Below are positions 16,525 to 25,875 of a stretch of DNA of 64,000 bases, piece after piece. Source of the stretch: Neptunicella plasticusilytica. GTDB lineage: Bacteria > Pseudomonadota > Gammaproteobacteria > Enterobacterales > Alteromonadaceae. The notes under the pieces were generated by a model, which was not told the origin of the DNA, did not search any database, and saw only the letters and a list, made by a program, of their open reading frames with translations. How positions within the stretch are numbered: the stretch's first letter is position 1; the number at the start of each line of letters is the position of its first letter. The position numbers and the translations under genes are program-made. The DNA lies in assembly GCF_047922965.1 (NCBI RefSeq), contig NZ_CP150481.1, forward strand, positions 1,054,001 through 1,118,000, written 5' to 3'.

Positions 16525-18612
16525 ATGGGATTGCGGAGCACAACATTTATATTGGTGATATTGGCGACAGGAATGTTGGCAAGTGCTGCAGCCTTTGCCA
16601 AGGCTGGTGCGCAGCAAGGGCCCTCTGCCTACTCAATTGAATTAAACGCATTAAGACCGCAACCGGGTGATATTTTATTGGCCAAAATTGCGGGGCAGGA
16701 TGTTAATGAATCTGCGGATGTTGTGGCGGTAATCAACGACACCCAGCGTGATGGCGAGCTACCGGATCAATCTGCAATCGAGTTGCTCGAATATCCTGAA
16801 CAGGTGCGCTATTTATTGCTTGGTTTGCAGCAACACACTCCCCTTATTGAGCTAATACGAGCCAAGGCGCAACCATCTGCTGAGGCGAGTCAAGACACTA
16901 TTCTGGCAGCGTTGCTGCTTTATCCGATTGAAAGTTATCAATTGCTCCACATGCTCGAAAAAGACGAGCACTTTTCGTCATCCCTGGTTATGGCTGTCGC
17001 CGAGCGCGCCGGTCTTGATCAGGGGTGGCGCTTTTTAGCCAGTATTCGTAGCGCTGATGCTATTAAGATACAGCCGCTATTTCATTCATCCAGTATTACA
17101 TTGTTTAATCAACAACTTGATCATCATGCCGATATTCGTTTTCGTGAGCTGGGGTCTACCACCTGGCAAGTCGGCTTGCCGTTGCAGTGGGATCCGGTGC
17201 GCAGTGCATTATCCGGCAGCATAGTTCATCTGCAACCCGATACCCGTTATGAGGTTGAAATCACCCGTTTCAAAGGCCAGCAACTACTTGACCAACAAGT
17301 TGAACAATTTACCACCCGCGCTAATTCACCGCCTGTTGATCCGCAAAAGGTGTATCGATTATCCGACATTTACACTGGCGGCAGGCTGGATCTGGAAGCG
17401 CTGAAAATTCAGGGCACCGAGCAAGGCTGGGCAAAAATTGTGGGGGATAAAGATACTCCGATCATTGCCGGAGAAGGTGATAACTCGGCAATAAAGATTG
17501 GTAACAACAGCTATATCCTGTTTGAGAACATTACTGTTGTGGGGGGACGAAAAAATGCCATTAACAGCTATAAAGCTCATCATCTATGGTTCAACGGTTG
17601 TGATATTTCCGGATGGGGCCGGGCGCCCAACGTGGAAAAAAACGGCAAATTTTATGAAAGCGAGCAAGACAAGTCACCGATAAATTATGATTCTGCTTTT
17701 GCCTTGATGCGCACCGGGGTGGTGGTGGTAGAAAATTGCACAGTACATTCACCGCGCGCCAAAGCGAATAATTGGGGCAATGGTCATCCAATGGGCCCCA
17801 ATGCTTATCTGGCCTGGGCCAATCATCCTGATCCTGAATTCAAGGGGCAGGTCGTTATACGTCATAACCGTTTTTTTGGTAGCCGGGATCATCGATTTAA
17901 TGATGTGATCGAAGGGGATTCTAATCCCAGAATGTGGGGCGGGTTTGTACGTGATTCGGCCATTTATGACAACTATCTGGCTTACGCTAACGATGATGTG
18001 GTGGAACTGGATGGCGGGCAGAGTAATGTGTTGTTTTACAACAATGAAGTCGAACAGGGCTACTGCGGTGTCAGTGCCATACCCAACCAGCTTGGGCCCA
18101 GTTATATTTTTAATAACCATATCCATAATCTGGGCGATGAACGGGGAAGTGCCTGGGCCGGGATAAAAATGGGCGGTGTCTATGCCGCTCCCGCCGGGCG
18201 AACATTGATTTTTGAAAATCTAATCGTCAACAAAAGTGCTAACGCTATTGCTGGCGCGCGCTTTGAAGGTGATTACAGCTATTGGGCCATGGTGCGCAAC
18301 AATATTATGCTGAATAAAAGCTCGTGGGATAACAAAGGCTACGGGGTGATTGATAAGAGCGCGTTTGCCGTATTTAGCAACAATCTTATTTATAACCTTG
18401 AGTTGAATGAAGCCAAGATTAAAGCTGTTATTGCCGTTCCTTATCAATATGCCAGACAGCTGGAGCAGGATTATGCCCAAAAGATTCTGGCTAGCGATGC
18501 GCATTCCTACCCATTGCCGGTTGAAACTGAACGTATCGCGAATTTTTCACAACTGTCGGCAGAGGGCGTCAGTCAGGTCGGAATTATTAGCCAGGGAGAG
18601 AATCAGCCATGA
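16525..18612 (+). CDS. Secreted right-handed beta-helix protein (polysaccharide-lyase-like)
   Basis: The 695-residue exported protein has a signal peptide (hydrophobic 6-24, ending AAAFAKA), a helical N-terminal part to about 190, a fibronectin-like strand segment near 195-265, and then a parallel beta-helix from about 280 to 640. The helix part has repeated N-x-I/V turns such as SYILFENITVVGG, YIFNNHIHNLG and LIFENLIVNKSANAI. This fold is shared by pectate-lyase-like and PL6 (alginate/chondroitin) lyases and by epimerases. I cannot confirm catalytic residues. It is the first gene of a unit with a sulfotransferase (ATGA overlap) and an acyltransferase, facing the exopolysaccharide operon. A role in trimming or modifying that polymer is inferred. 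Confidence 0.8.
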   Translation: MGLRSTTFILVILATGMLASAAAFAKAGAQQGPSAYSIELNALRPQPGDILLAKIAGQDVNESADVVAVINDTQRDGELPDQSAIELLEYPEQVRYLLLGLQQHTPLIELIRAKAQPSAEASQDTILAALLLYPIESYQLLHMLEKDEHFSSSLVMAVAERAGLDQGWRFLASIRSADAIKIQPLFHSSSITLFNQQLDHHADIRFRELGSTTWQVGLPLQWDPVRSALSGSIVHLQPDTRYEVEITRFKGQQLLDQQVEQFTTRANSPPVDPQKVYRLSDIYTGGRLDLEALKIQGTEQGWAKIVGDKDTPIIAGEGDNSAIKIGNNSYILFENITVVGGRKNAINSYKAHHLWFNGCDISGWGRAPNVEKNGKFYESEQDKSPINYDSAFALMRTGVVVVENCTVHSPRAKANNWGNGHPMGPNAYLAWANHPDPEFKGQVVIRHNRFFGSRDHRFNDVIEGDSNPRMWGGFVRDSAIYDNYLAYANDDVVELDGGQSNVLFYNNEVEQGYCGVSAIPNQLGPSYIFNNHIHNLGDERGSAWAGIKMGGVYAAPAGRTLIFENLIVNKSANAIAGARFEGDYSYWAMVRNNIMLNKSSWDNKGYGVIDKSAFAVFSNNLIYNLELNEAKIKAVIAVPYQYARQLEQDYAQKILASDAHSYPLPVETERIANFSQLSAEGVSQVGIISQGENQP

Positions 18613-19286
18613 TTTCGCATCAGCACCAGTGTATTTTTATTCACATACCAAAATGTGCGGGAACCAGTATCGAAGATGCCTTTGGCCATTTCGACGGTCA
18701 CAATGGCCGGGGAGGACAAGATCATCGCAGTATTCGCATGATCCAGGCGCCAGCCGTTTGTCCGCGCACTTTTTTGAGTGTTGAAAATATCAAGGATTAT
18801 ATTCGCCGGTTGCGGCATAAACACCGGGTACCCGCCAATCCCAAGAATGCGCTGGGGTTAAATGCGTTGCAATATCAGCGTTATTACAAATTTACCGTGG
18901 TACGCAATCCCTGGTTTCGGGCGCATTCCTGGTATAAAAATGCGATGCGCGACAAAATTCATCAGCGCAATTACGGTATCAGCCCTGATCTGGAGTTTAA
19001 CCAGTTTATCCACCAGTTTATTGGCAAGGGGTTCTTGCGCCCCCAAACCTACTGGCTAAAAGATTATGACGGTAATATCCCGATGGACTACATCGCCCGT
19101 TTCGAGAATCTGCAAGAGGATTTTGAGCAAATATGTGATCAGCTACATGTCACCGATATTAACCTCCCGCATAAAATTGCCGGAGAAAAGGGCGACCCTC
19201 GCCTTGAGTTTGATGATCAGAGCATTGAACTGATAGGCCGTTACTATCGGGAAGAAATTGCATTATTTGATTATCGTTTTGAGTAA
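18609..19286 (+). CDS. Sulfotransferase (Sulfotransfer_2-type)
   Basis: Predicted to move sulfate from PAPS to a carbohydrate hydroxyl. The 225-residue protein shows the 5'-phosphosulfate loop FIHIPKCAGTSIEDAFG near residue 10 and the 3'-phosphate segment YKFTVVRNPWFRAHSWY near 95. The ATG overlaps the beta-helix stop (ATGA), which suggests translational coupling. Two further sulfotransferase-like genes lie at 24195-25037 and 25072-25812, pointing to a sulfated polysaccharide. The acceptor is unknown. Confidence 0.88.
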   Translation: MISHQHQCIFIHIPKCAGTSIEDAFGHFDGHNGRGGQDHRSIRMIQAPAVCPRTFLSVENIKDYIRRLRHKHRVPANPKNALGLNALQYQRYYKFTVVRNPWFRAHSWYKNAMRDKIHQRNYGISPDLEFNQFIHQFIGKGFLRPQTYWLKDYDGNIPMDYIARFENLQEDFEQICDQLHVTDINLPHKIAGEKGDPRLEFDDQSIELIGRYYREEIALFDYRFE

Positions 19287-19302
19287 ATAAGGATAGTAAG
19301 CC

Positions 19303-20298
19303 GTGACAAGTCATACGCAGCGATCTAAATGGTTAGACTTTGCCAAAGGAGCGGGGATTTGCCTGGTAGTGGTTTACCATACTACCGAGGGCACATTAAA
19401 CAGCTTTGAGGATAAATCCGGCAATATTACCTTGCTGGCCAATTACTTCAGGGTCTGGTTGATGCCGATGTTTTTTATGGTCTCGGGTATGTTGGTGCGC
19501 CGTTCTATTTTGCACGACAGTCATGAAAAACTGCGTGGCAAGCTGCTTGACTGGATTTACCTTTATCTGGTGTGGAGTGTGATTATCTATCTCACTCGCT
19601 TGATGTCCAACAGCTTTACCAATACTCATATGGAGGTTAACGAGATCCTGCACATTCTGTGGGATCCGGTACCCACTATCTGGTTTATCTATGCACTGCT
19701 GTTGTCTTTTGCCATTACCATTTTACTCAGACGTCAATCTCCCGCTTTGGTGGTATCCATCGCGTTGTTGGTAAACATTCTGAATGGGGCGTTTTATGGC
19801 TGGTTTGATGACTCAATCTTTCAGCGTCTGGCCTGGATATATCTGTTTTATGCTATTGGTTTTTATTACGCCGAATCGTTGAAAGAGCTGCTGCTATCCT
19901 CGGGAGAAAGCCGCTTGTGGATCCTGATATTTTTAATGCTGAGCCCTATTGTGGCCTTTATAAAACCCTACCTGCCGTTCTTTTTATTACCCTTTTTGTC
20001 AATACTGACGGTGCTGGTGTTTCTTAAGTTTTGTCTTAGTATTACCCGTCTGGCACCTAGCGCAAAATTCACCGAGTTAATGGTTTATATTGGCGGTATC
20101 AGTTTATATATTTATCTGACTCACTTTCCGTTTCCGGCCGCAACCCGCATGTTGCTGTTAAAACTGGGGATTTACTCGCACTGGTTAACCATGTGCTGTG
20201 CGGTGGTGTTTGCCGTTATCACCGGTTACCTGGCCAGTAAACTGGCCAAGGGGACAAGTGTGGAGATGCTGTTCAATCGTAAATTTTTTGCTTCCTGA
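19303..20298 (+). CDS. Membrane acyltransferase (acyltransferase 3 family)
   Basis: The 331-residue protein has about ten membrane helices and family hallmarks: an N-terminal SKWLDFAKGAGICLVVVYH with the catalytic-type His at its end, and RSILHDS-type basic loops. Such proteins O-acetylate or otherwise acylate extracellular polysaccharides or lipids. The start is GTG at 19303 with AAGGA upstream. It lies 16 bases after the sulfotransferase and its 3' end overlaps the convergent glycosyltransferase by 26 bases, so the two operons collide here without a terminator. Confidence 0.88.
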   Translation: MTSHTQRSKWLDFAKGAGICLVVVYHTTEGTLNSFEDKSGNITLLANYFRVWLMPMFFMVSGMLVRRSILHDSHEKLRGKLLDWIYLYLVWSVIIYLTRLMSNSFTNTHMEVNEILHILWDPVPTIWFIYALLLSFAITILLRRQSPALVVSIALLVNILNGAFYGWFDDSIFQRLAWIYLFYAIGFYYAESLKELLLSSGESRLWILIFLMLSPIVAFIKPYLPFFLLPFLSILTVLVFLKFCLSITRLAPSAKFTELMVYIGGISLYIYLTHFPFPAATRMLLLKLGIYSHWLTMCCAVVFAVITGYLASKLAKGTSVEMLFNRKFFAS

Positions 20299-21331
20299 GG
20301 CTATGTTCATCTGAATAGGACGATTGTAGCAGTCGTTGCCAGGCCTGTTTTTGCGCCGCTTGACCATAGCAATCCAGGCTTTGGCTGATAACCTGTTGGG
20401 GATCAATATAGTTAATTTCGGCTAAATCCTGTTCCAGCCGGGTTTTATCAATCAAGTGCACGAAAGTATGTTTTTGTGCTTTATTAATCGCAAATTTAGA
20501 CGGAAAACACAAAAAGTTAGTGCCGTAACTGGCGGCATGATAAAAGGTACCCGACGAGATCATGCTGTCATCCTCATGGGGCATAATAACGTAGCGGGTA
20601 TGGGCTAATGCATGGTTGAGTTCTTGCTCGTCAACATATTCATTTTGCCAGTTTACCCGCAACTGGCGTCGCTGGATAATGCCATTAAGATAGGTGCAAT
20701 AGGTTTGCTCAGCACAAAAACCCAGTATATTCAGCGTCATTCCTGCAGGCCAGTATTCAAGCAGCTCTTCCAGCCGTTTATAGGGTTTGATAGTGCCAAA
20801 AAAGAGATAGTCGATGACTGTCTCCTTAGGCGCTGCATGACTGGCCGATTCAAGCTGACTGTCACTGCGATAAAGGGGATGGGGCACCACAGCAGTCGTC
20901 AAATCGGTAGGTTCCATGCTCACAATCTGGCTGGCAATATGTTTGAGTAAAAAACAGTTTATCCGATGCGAAAGCGGACGTCTGGTTTGCGCCAAGTGTT
21001 GTCCGGTGCGACTGGATTGACCCAGGTTGTGCGGCAGATAATTGTGCCTGACCCAAATGATTTTATGGCTGACCAAACCCATAAACAGAATGCCAAAAAA
21101 GGTGCGCACCCGCTCAATATGCTGTTTGAACGGTGAAAAGCTCTTGCGATAAGGCCGATCTTCAAACCAGTTGAGTACCGCGATATTATGCTGCCGGCTA
21201 AACAGATTGCCCAGTCGATACAATTTTCGGTAGCTAATCACTTGGTAGCCAAGATCATCCAGCGTCTGTTTGGTTAAATCCACATAACGGTTAACGTGCT
21301 GAAAAGGGAAGTAGTAAATTTTATCACTCAT
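20273..21331 (-). CDS. Glycosyltransferase-like protein, last gene of the polysaccharide operon
   Basis: About 352 residues. The C-terminal half has a GT-B look: VIDYLFFGTIKPYKRLEELLEYW (about 185-205) and the acceptor/donor loop IMPHEDDSMISSGTFYHAASYG, which resembles the GT4-type E-x7-E region in degenerate form. I prefer the ATG at 21331 (AGGGA upstream, overlapping the previous stop by 8 bases) over 21358. Likely adds a sugar during repeat-unit assembly on the inner membrane. Donor and linkage unknown. Confidence 0.72.
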   Translation of the reverse strand: MSDKIYYFPFQHVNRYVDLTKQTLDDLGYQVISYRKLYRLGNLFSRQHNIAVLNWFEDRPYRKSFSPFKQHIERVRTFFGILFMGLVSHKIIWVRHNYLPHNLGQSSRTGQHLAQTRRPLSHRINCFLLKHIASQIVSMEPTDLTTAVVPHPLYRSDSQLESASHAAPKETVIDYLFFGTIKPYKRLEELLEYWPAGMTLNILGFCAEQTYCTYLNGIIQRRQLRVNWQNEYVDEQELNHALAHTRYVIMPHEDDSMISSGTFYHAASYGTNFLCFPSKFAINKAQKHTFVHLIDKTRLEQDLAEINYIDPQQVISQSLDCYGQAAQKQAWQRLLQSSYSDEHSLRKQKIYD

Positions 21332-22562
21332 ACTGATCCCTGATTTGTCGTTGGGCATTTTTATTGATGATGTCCAGCATTAATTCGGCGTATTGCTCGG
21401 CAATATTGATCCAGCTAAATTTGATTGCCTGACGTTTGGCATCTTTTTGCCATTCAAGCTGATCTTTGAGTTGCAGAGCCCGCTCGATGCTGGCGGCATA
21501 TTGCTCGATATCGGTTACGTCGCAGAGGATCCCGGCTTGGCCGATAATACTGCGTCGCATCGAATCATCAGGCGCGACGACCGGCAATCCACTGGCCAGC
21601 GCTTCAAGATAAACCCGACCAAAAGGTTCATTGTCTGAGGCCAGGGTAAATAGATCACAACTGCGATAAACCGCAGGCATTTGGTCAAAGCCAAACGACG
21701 CAAAACGGATCCGTTCTGAATCCAGATGCGAGTAGGCAAGCTGCTGGAAGTGCTGACGATCCGGGCCATCGCCACAAATTAGTAAACTGCATTGAGGCAG
21801 TTTGGCCATGGCTCGGATGGTGAGCTCAATGCGTTTGTGATTGCTGCGATATAACGAACCAACACAGACCACCACCGGACCAGGTAAACCCAGATTAATC
21901 TTGTCTCCCTGCCGGCTAAAACGGGAAAGATCGACACCATTGGGAATAATGCTGGCTGATTGATTTGGCGCAGAAGTGTTGACGATATCCAGGGTATCCT
22001 GATCAAATACCACCATATGATCCGGTCGATAAGCCAAATCCCGTTGTAAAATTTTTCCCTGTGCCAGTCTGCCGGCCCGTTCGGTATACAGAACAGGTGT
22101 GCCGGTTAACGCGCGTACCCGGTTGGCTAACACCAGACCGGCATAACCGTTGTTGGGATAAAGCAAATCAACCGGATGACGCATCAGGTACAGAAAATAC
22201 GGAATAAAGCTGGTGAGCAGCTCAATCAAGATTTCCGGGTTTCTGGCCAACGGTTTTAATAACGGGCCAATAACCGGGTGCTGCAACCAGGGTTTCACTT
22301 TACCCCTGGGGATAGCGGGCAATATTTTAACAAAGGCATCGGCGTTCTCGCCCATATGCTCCGCTGACTTAGCGCTGCACAACAGGGTAACCCTGAAATA
22401 GGGTTGCAGATGACGCGCCAGTTCAAGTGCACTCAACTGTGAACCTCCATTTGACGATACCCCCGCTTCGGGGTGGATCAGGGCCACCCTTGGACGCTGA
22501 TCCCGTTGAGGGTCAGGTTTACTAGTGGATACCATAGAGCTGAACAAATGTGACAATATCAT
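21324..22562 (-). CDS. Glycosyltransferase family 4
   Basis: The 412-residue GT-B enzyme has an N-terminal VALIHPEAGVSSNGGSQLSALELARHL and the C-terminal nucleotide-sugar site GPVVVCVGSLYRSNHKRIEL ... SDNEPFGRVYLEALASGLPVVAPD, with the E-x7-E pair in EPFGRVYLE. The ATG at 22562 overlaps the preceding stop as ATGA. A second ATG nine codons in is also possible. Predicted to act on the cytoplasmic face on an undecaprenyl-linked intermediate. Confidence 0.9.
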   Translation of the reverse strand: MILSHLFSSMVSTSKPDPQRDQRPRVALIHPEAGVSSNGGSQLSALELARHLQPYFRVTLLCSAKSAEHMGENADAFVKILPAIPRGKVKPWLQHPVIGPLLKPLARNPEILIELLTSFIPYFLYLMRHPVDLLYPNNGYAGLVLANRVRALTGTPVLYTERAGRLAQGKILQRDLAYRPDHMVVFDQDTLDIVNTSAPNQSASIIPNGVDLSRFSRQGDKINLGLPGPVVVCVGSLYRSNHKRIELTIRAMAKLPQCSLLICGDGPDRQHFQQLAYSHLDSERIRFASFGFDQMPAVYRSCDLFTLASDNEPFGRVYLEALASGLPVVAPDDSMRRSIIGQAGILCDVTDIEQYAASIERALQLKDQLEWQKDAKRQAIKFSWINIAEQYAELMLDIINKNAQRQIRDQYE

Positions 22563-24202
22563 TCTCGTGCACCGCTAAACCGGACATAGGAATATTTTTG
22601 CTGTTTGGCTTTGACCAGCAGTTTACCTTTGTCACTGGCCAGACTCATATCGGGTTGCCAGTTAAGCAATATAGGGCCGTTATAATTCAGTTTAGAGTTT
22701 TTCAGCCGGCTGATAGACCGTTCCGCCAGCTCTTCCAGATCTGACAAAATCTGCTGTATCAGGTGATTGGCTTTGTTGACCAGGCGATATGAAGACTGTT
22801 TTTTCTCCGCCTTGCCGGTTTTCACATACTCACACAAATGATTGTCTAGCAGCGGGTTGACGAGTTTGTCATGAGACAATATCGCACCGGTAATATTCTT
22901 GCCTTGCGGCATAGTGAGTCGATTTAAATCGACTGGAACCCAGGGATCTTCCCCGAGTAAATAACATTGTTTTCCTTGTCCGTAGACTTTGAGCAATATT
23001 TCCAGCAGAAACATGCAGTTGCCGACAGCGTCTGCCGGCAAGGTAACGGCGGGTTCCATCAGTTGCACGTCCGGAAACAGGCTGGTATCAAAACCGGTGA
23101 AACGGGCAGCGGGATCGACGACCAGAAAAAACGTCTCTACGCCTAAATCGCTGTGGTGTTTATGCCAGGCCTGAAAAGTACTGTGATCCATTTTATTGTG
23201 ATCAATCCAGCCAAACAGCAACGTGTTGCCCTCTCTGGGATCATTAAGATAGGGACTGGTTGACAAGGTATTCAAAAACCACTGCTGCAGGCGTTCAGGC
23301 TCGATATTTTGCAGCATATTACGCTGACAGTTGATCAGTTCCTGTTCGTAACGGTATTTCAGCTCGGCACGATCAGAATTCTTCATCAGTGACAGGTGAT
23401 TGTTATAAATCGATGCCAGACGCATATTGATATCCTGAGCGACATACTCTGAATCATGCTGCCCAACAGCGGCGACTTGTTGCTGTCCTGAATGATCAAA
23501 TAATCCCGGATCAGCAATTTCCTGTTGCCGGAATTCCCGATCATGGTCTTTCATAAAGCGCCGGATTGGATAGCTGCGTTGCAAAATATTTTTACCCTGT
23601 CCCACGTAACAGATATAGGTCGCATCAGGTTGATTGACTAGTGTGGTCAGGATGGCATCCAGCTCGTCCCATTGGCGGGGCAAAAAGTTTTCATCGTAAC
23701 CCCAATCCAGATAATGCTCGCGTTTTAATGCAATACGTCCACAGGTGCCGTCGCCATAATCGCCCTGAAACTGATGTAACACACACTGATACTGATGATG
23801 ACGGAAGACATTAATAATATGTCGCCCTGCATGTTTGCCGGTAAAGTTATCACCGTCCAGACTGGCATAGATTTTACCTTTAATATAAGGTTTGAAGGCA
23901 TTCTTGGCTTTGCCAAAATGCCATTGAGGTAAACCGCTGAGGTGGTAAAAACGCAAGTAACCGGAGGCCAGATCATCGGCGAAATTCAGTTCTACCCAGC
24001 GTTGCACATTGTGATTATTGTCGTCATCAGCGTGCATATAGTGATAGTCGTCAAAACAGATCAGGATAAATTCGATTTGTGCCTCGTCTTCACGGTTATC
24101 CTCAAGGTTCTGACGTAATGTCGCCTGTATATCGGCAAAGCGATTCTTGACCGGAATACAAAAGGATAACTCGGGCTGCCTGGTGTGAATGGTGTTATTC
24201 AT
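22559..24202 (-). CDS. GT-A-like glycosyltransferase with an unassigned C-terminal half
   Basis: The 547-residue protein begins SFCIPVKNRFADIQATLRQN, a GT2-type N-terminus, and has a probable metal-binding DGDNF in YASLDGDNFTGKHAG (about 130-145), followed by a DE pair in RQWDELDAIL typical of GT-A folds. Residues after about 330 (for example LLFGWIDHNKMDHSTFQAWH and FLVVDPAARFTGFDTSLFPD) match nothing I know and may be a second transferase or binding domain. Coupled to its neighbours: ATGA overlap downstream and an 8-base overlap with the upstream sulfotransferase. Confidence 0.75.
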   Translation of the reverse strand: MNNTIHTRQPELSFCIPVKNRFADIQATLRQNLEDNREDEAQIEFILICFDDYHYMHADDDNNHNVQRWVELNFADDLASGYLRFYHLSGLPQWHFGKAKNAFKPYIKGKIYASLDGDNFTGKHAGRHIINVFRHHQYQCVLHQFQGDYGDGTCGRIALKREHYLDWGYDENFLPRQWDELDAILTTLVNQPDATYICYVGQGKNILQRSYPIRRFMKDHDREFRQQEIADPGLFDHSGQQQVAAVGQHDSEYVAQDINMRLASIYNNHLSLMKNSDRAELKYRYEQELINCQRNMLQNIEPERLQQWFLNTLSTSPYLNDPREGNTLLFGWIDHNKMDHSTFQAWHKHHSDLGVETFFLVVDPAARFTGFDTSLFPDVQLMEPAVTLPADAVGNCMFLLEILLKVYGQGKQCYLLGEDPWVPVDLNRLTMPQGKNITGAILSHDKLVNPLLDNHLCEYVKTGKAEKKQSSYRLVNKANHLIQQILSDLEELAERSISRLKNSKLNYNGPILLNWQPDMSLASDKGKLLVKAKQQKYSYVRFSGARE

Positions 24203-25037
24203 GGCTTGTCACTCCTTTATTTCTGTTACCGAATATGGATTCCATACCACTATTGTCAAAGGTGTAACCGAGTAACGCGATATCCCTTGCATAGACCTGG
24301 GCGACGATATCGCGAGTTTCATCGTCGTAGTAGGATCTGTAGTCCACGTGCTTGCTCTTGTTACTATTAGCCAGAGTGACGTCTTTACCCAGCTTCTTGG
24401 CAATATAGGCAAAGTCATCATGCAGATTTTCAAAATGGCCGATAAAGTCCAGACTGACCTTGCCAGAACTGTCGAGCAGATAATCAACCTGGGGTCTGAA
24501 GTGATACCAGCTACGTGCGTTTTTGGCGTTTAACCAGCCGCGCACAAAGCTGTCAAAAGTCGGGTACTGGATCAAGTGCCGGGTAAACCAGTCTCTGTCT
24601 TCATTATTGGCACCGCCTTTTTGTAAAAAATGATAAGCCGACACCAGTCGATCCCAGGGATTGCGTACTATGCTGAATTTGAAATAGGACAGTACCAGCC
24701 GGGGCTCAAAAATACGCAGATACTGATCCAGGGTCTTGTGGCCGCCGGCCAGATTGCCATACAGAGTATGGTTAACCGAGATCCCGGCACATTTTGGGAT
24801 GTGCACAAAAATAGAACGGGTCTTGTCAAAAGGATGCAGCGAATTGGCATCCGGATCACAGTTGGTGCGCTGGCGCAGATATTGCGACTGGGTATGGTAA
24901 CTTTGCCGGAAAAAACGGTTGGCGTTCCAGCGTAACTCCAGAAAAAGCCGACGGGGCAGAAACGAAAATAGCCGGTATTTTAAGCCGGGCTGACCTCGCC
25001 AGTCGTGTGAAGGTGTATTGCTTATGTTGATTGTCAT
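24195..25037 (-). CDS. Sulfotransferase (Sulfotransfer_2-type)
   Basis: PAPS-dependent carbohydrate sulfotransferase by motif: FVHIPKCAGISVNHTLYG is the 5'-phosphosulfate loop and FSIVRNPWDRLVSAYHFLQ the 3'-phosphate site, with FIGHFENLHDDFAYI later, a block usual in this family. I place the start at 25037, where AAAAGGAGGAAGG directly precedes ATG (280 aa). An upstream ATG at 25127 would overlap the next gene by 56 bases. It shares the polysaccharide operon. Confidence 0.88.
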   Translation of the reverse strand: MTINISNTPSHDWRGQPGLKYRLFSFLPRRLFLELRWNANRFFRQSYHTQSQYLRQRTNCDPDANSLHPFDKTRSIFVHIPKCAGISVNHTLYGNLAGGHKTLDQYLRIFEPRLVLSYFKFSIVRNPWDRLVSAYHFLQKGGANNEDRDWFTRHLIQYPTFDSFVRGWLNAKNARSWYHFRPQVDYLLDSSGKVSLDFIGHFENLHDDFAYIAKKLGKDVTLANSNKSKHVDYRSYYDDETRDIVAQVYARDIALLGYTFDNSGMESIFGNRNKGVTSHE

Positions 25038-25071
25038 CCTTCCTCCTTTTAGGGTATTCATTACTGTTGGC

Positions 25072-25812
25072 CTAGCAACTGATTGCTGATTCATACAGCT
25101 CAAAATCTTTGCCAAACAGTGCTTCAATTTTTACCCGCTGTGCCTTGCTTGGCTGATACAGGCCCTTATTAGTGGTGGTATTGCTGTACTGGTTGTGCAG
25201 TAAACGTTTGGGTAAACCACATTCTTCAAACACCTCGTTCAATGCGGGTAACAGGCTTTCCAGTCGGTAAATACGGGTGAGTAATATATTGCCGTCATCG
25301 TCAGTGACGTCGCGCCACATCGAATTGGTATGAGTCGAAAAATGACTGCCCAACGGCTGGTATATGGATTTGGCATATTGCGCCTTGGCGACATAGTCCA
25401 GAAAATGATCAAATGCGCCCGCCGTGCTGTAATGAATTTTGCGAGTTTTAAGTGTTTTACGGGTGACATTTTTGACAAATTTTTTGATTCCGCCACCTTG
25501 CCAGTAGAGGTAATAAAACATGCTGATACAGCGGGCTACCGGTTCGCGCGCAAAAGCAAACGACAACATCTGTTCCCATTCATGGCGATACAACACCTCT
25601 TTGGCAAACAGACTGCGTTTGAACTGATATTCGCCCAGCAACATCCGGTAATTGTTCAGAATGTCGTTGTAATGCTCTTTAGGTGACTGGACAAAGTTTG
25701 CTGGCCAATGGATGCGATCTACCTCCTGATAATAAGGTTGCATCAATTGGCGCGTGGAAATCCCCGCCGACTTCTTGATATGTAACCAGAAAAAAGCGTT
25801 ATAACTCATCAT
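25072..25812 (-). CDS. Sulfotransferase-like protein
   Basis: The 246-residue protein keeps the general Sulfotransfer_2 layout with altered motifs: FFWLHIKKSAGIST in place of HIPKCAGTS, and SFAFAREPVARCISMFYYLY in place of the VRNPWDR segment. The Lys-Ser-Ala-Gly loop keeps the lysine expected to bind phosphosulfate, so activity is plausible but less certain than for the other two. RBS AGGA lies five bases before ATG. It is the third sulfotransferase of the locus. Confidence 0.78.
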   Translation of the reverse strand: MMSYNAFFWLHIKKSAGISTRQLMQPYYQEVDRIHWPANFVQSPKEHYNDILNNYRMLLGEYQFKRSLFAKEVLYRHEWEQMLSFAFAREPVARCISMFYYLYWQGGGIKKFVKNVTRKTLKTRKIHYSTAGAFDHFLDYVAKAQYAKSIYQPLGSHFSTHTNSMWRDVTDDDGNILLTRIYRLESLLPALNEVFEECGLPKRLLHNQYSNTTTNKGLYQPSKAQRVKIEALFGKDFELYESAISC

Positions 25813-25875
25813 TTATCCTGTGGTTGCCAGAAAGTATCTGTCTTGCTTGTCGTGACAACGCTAATGTCATCTCTG

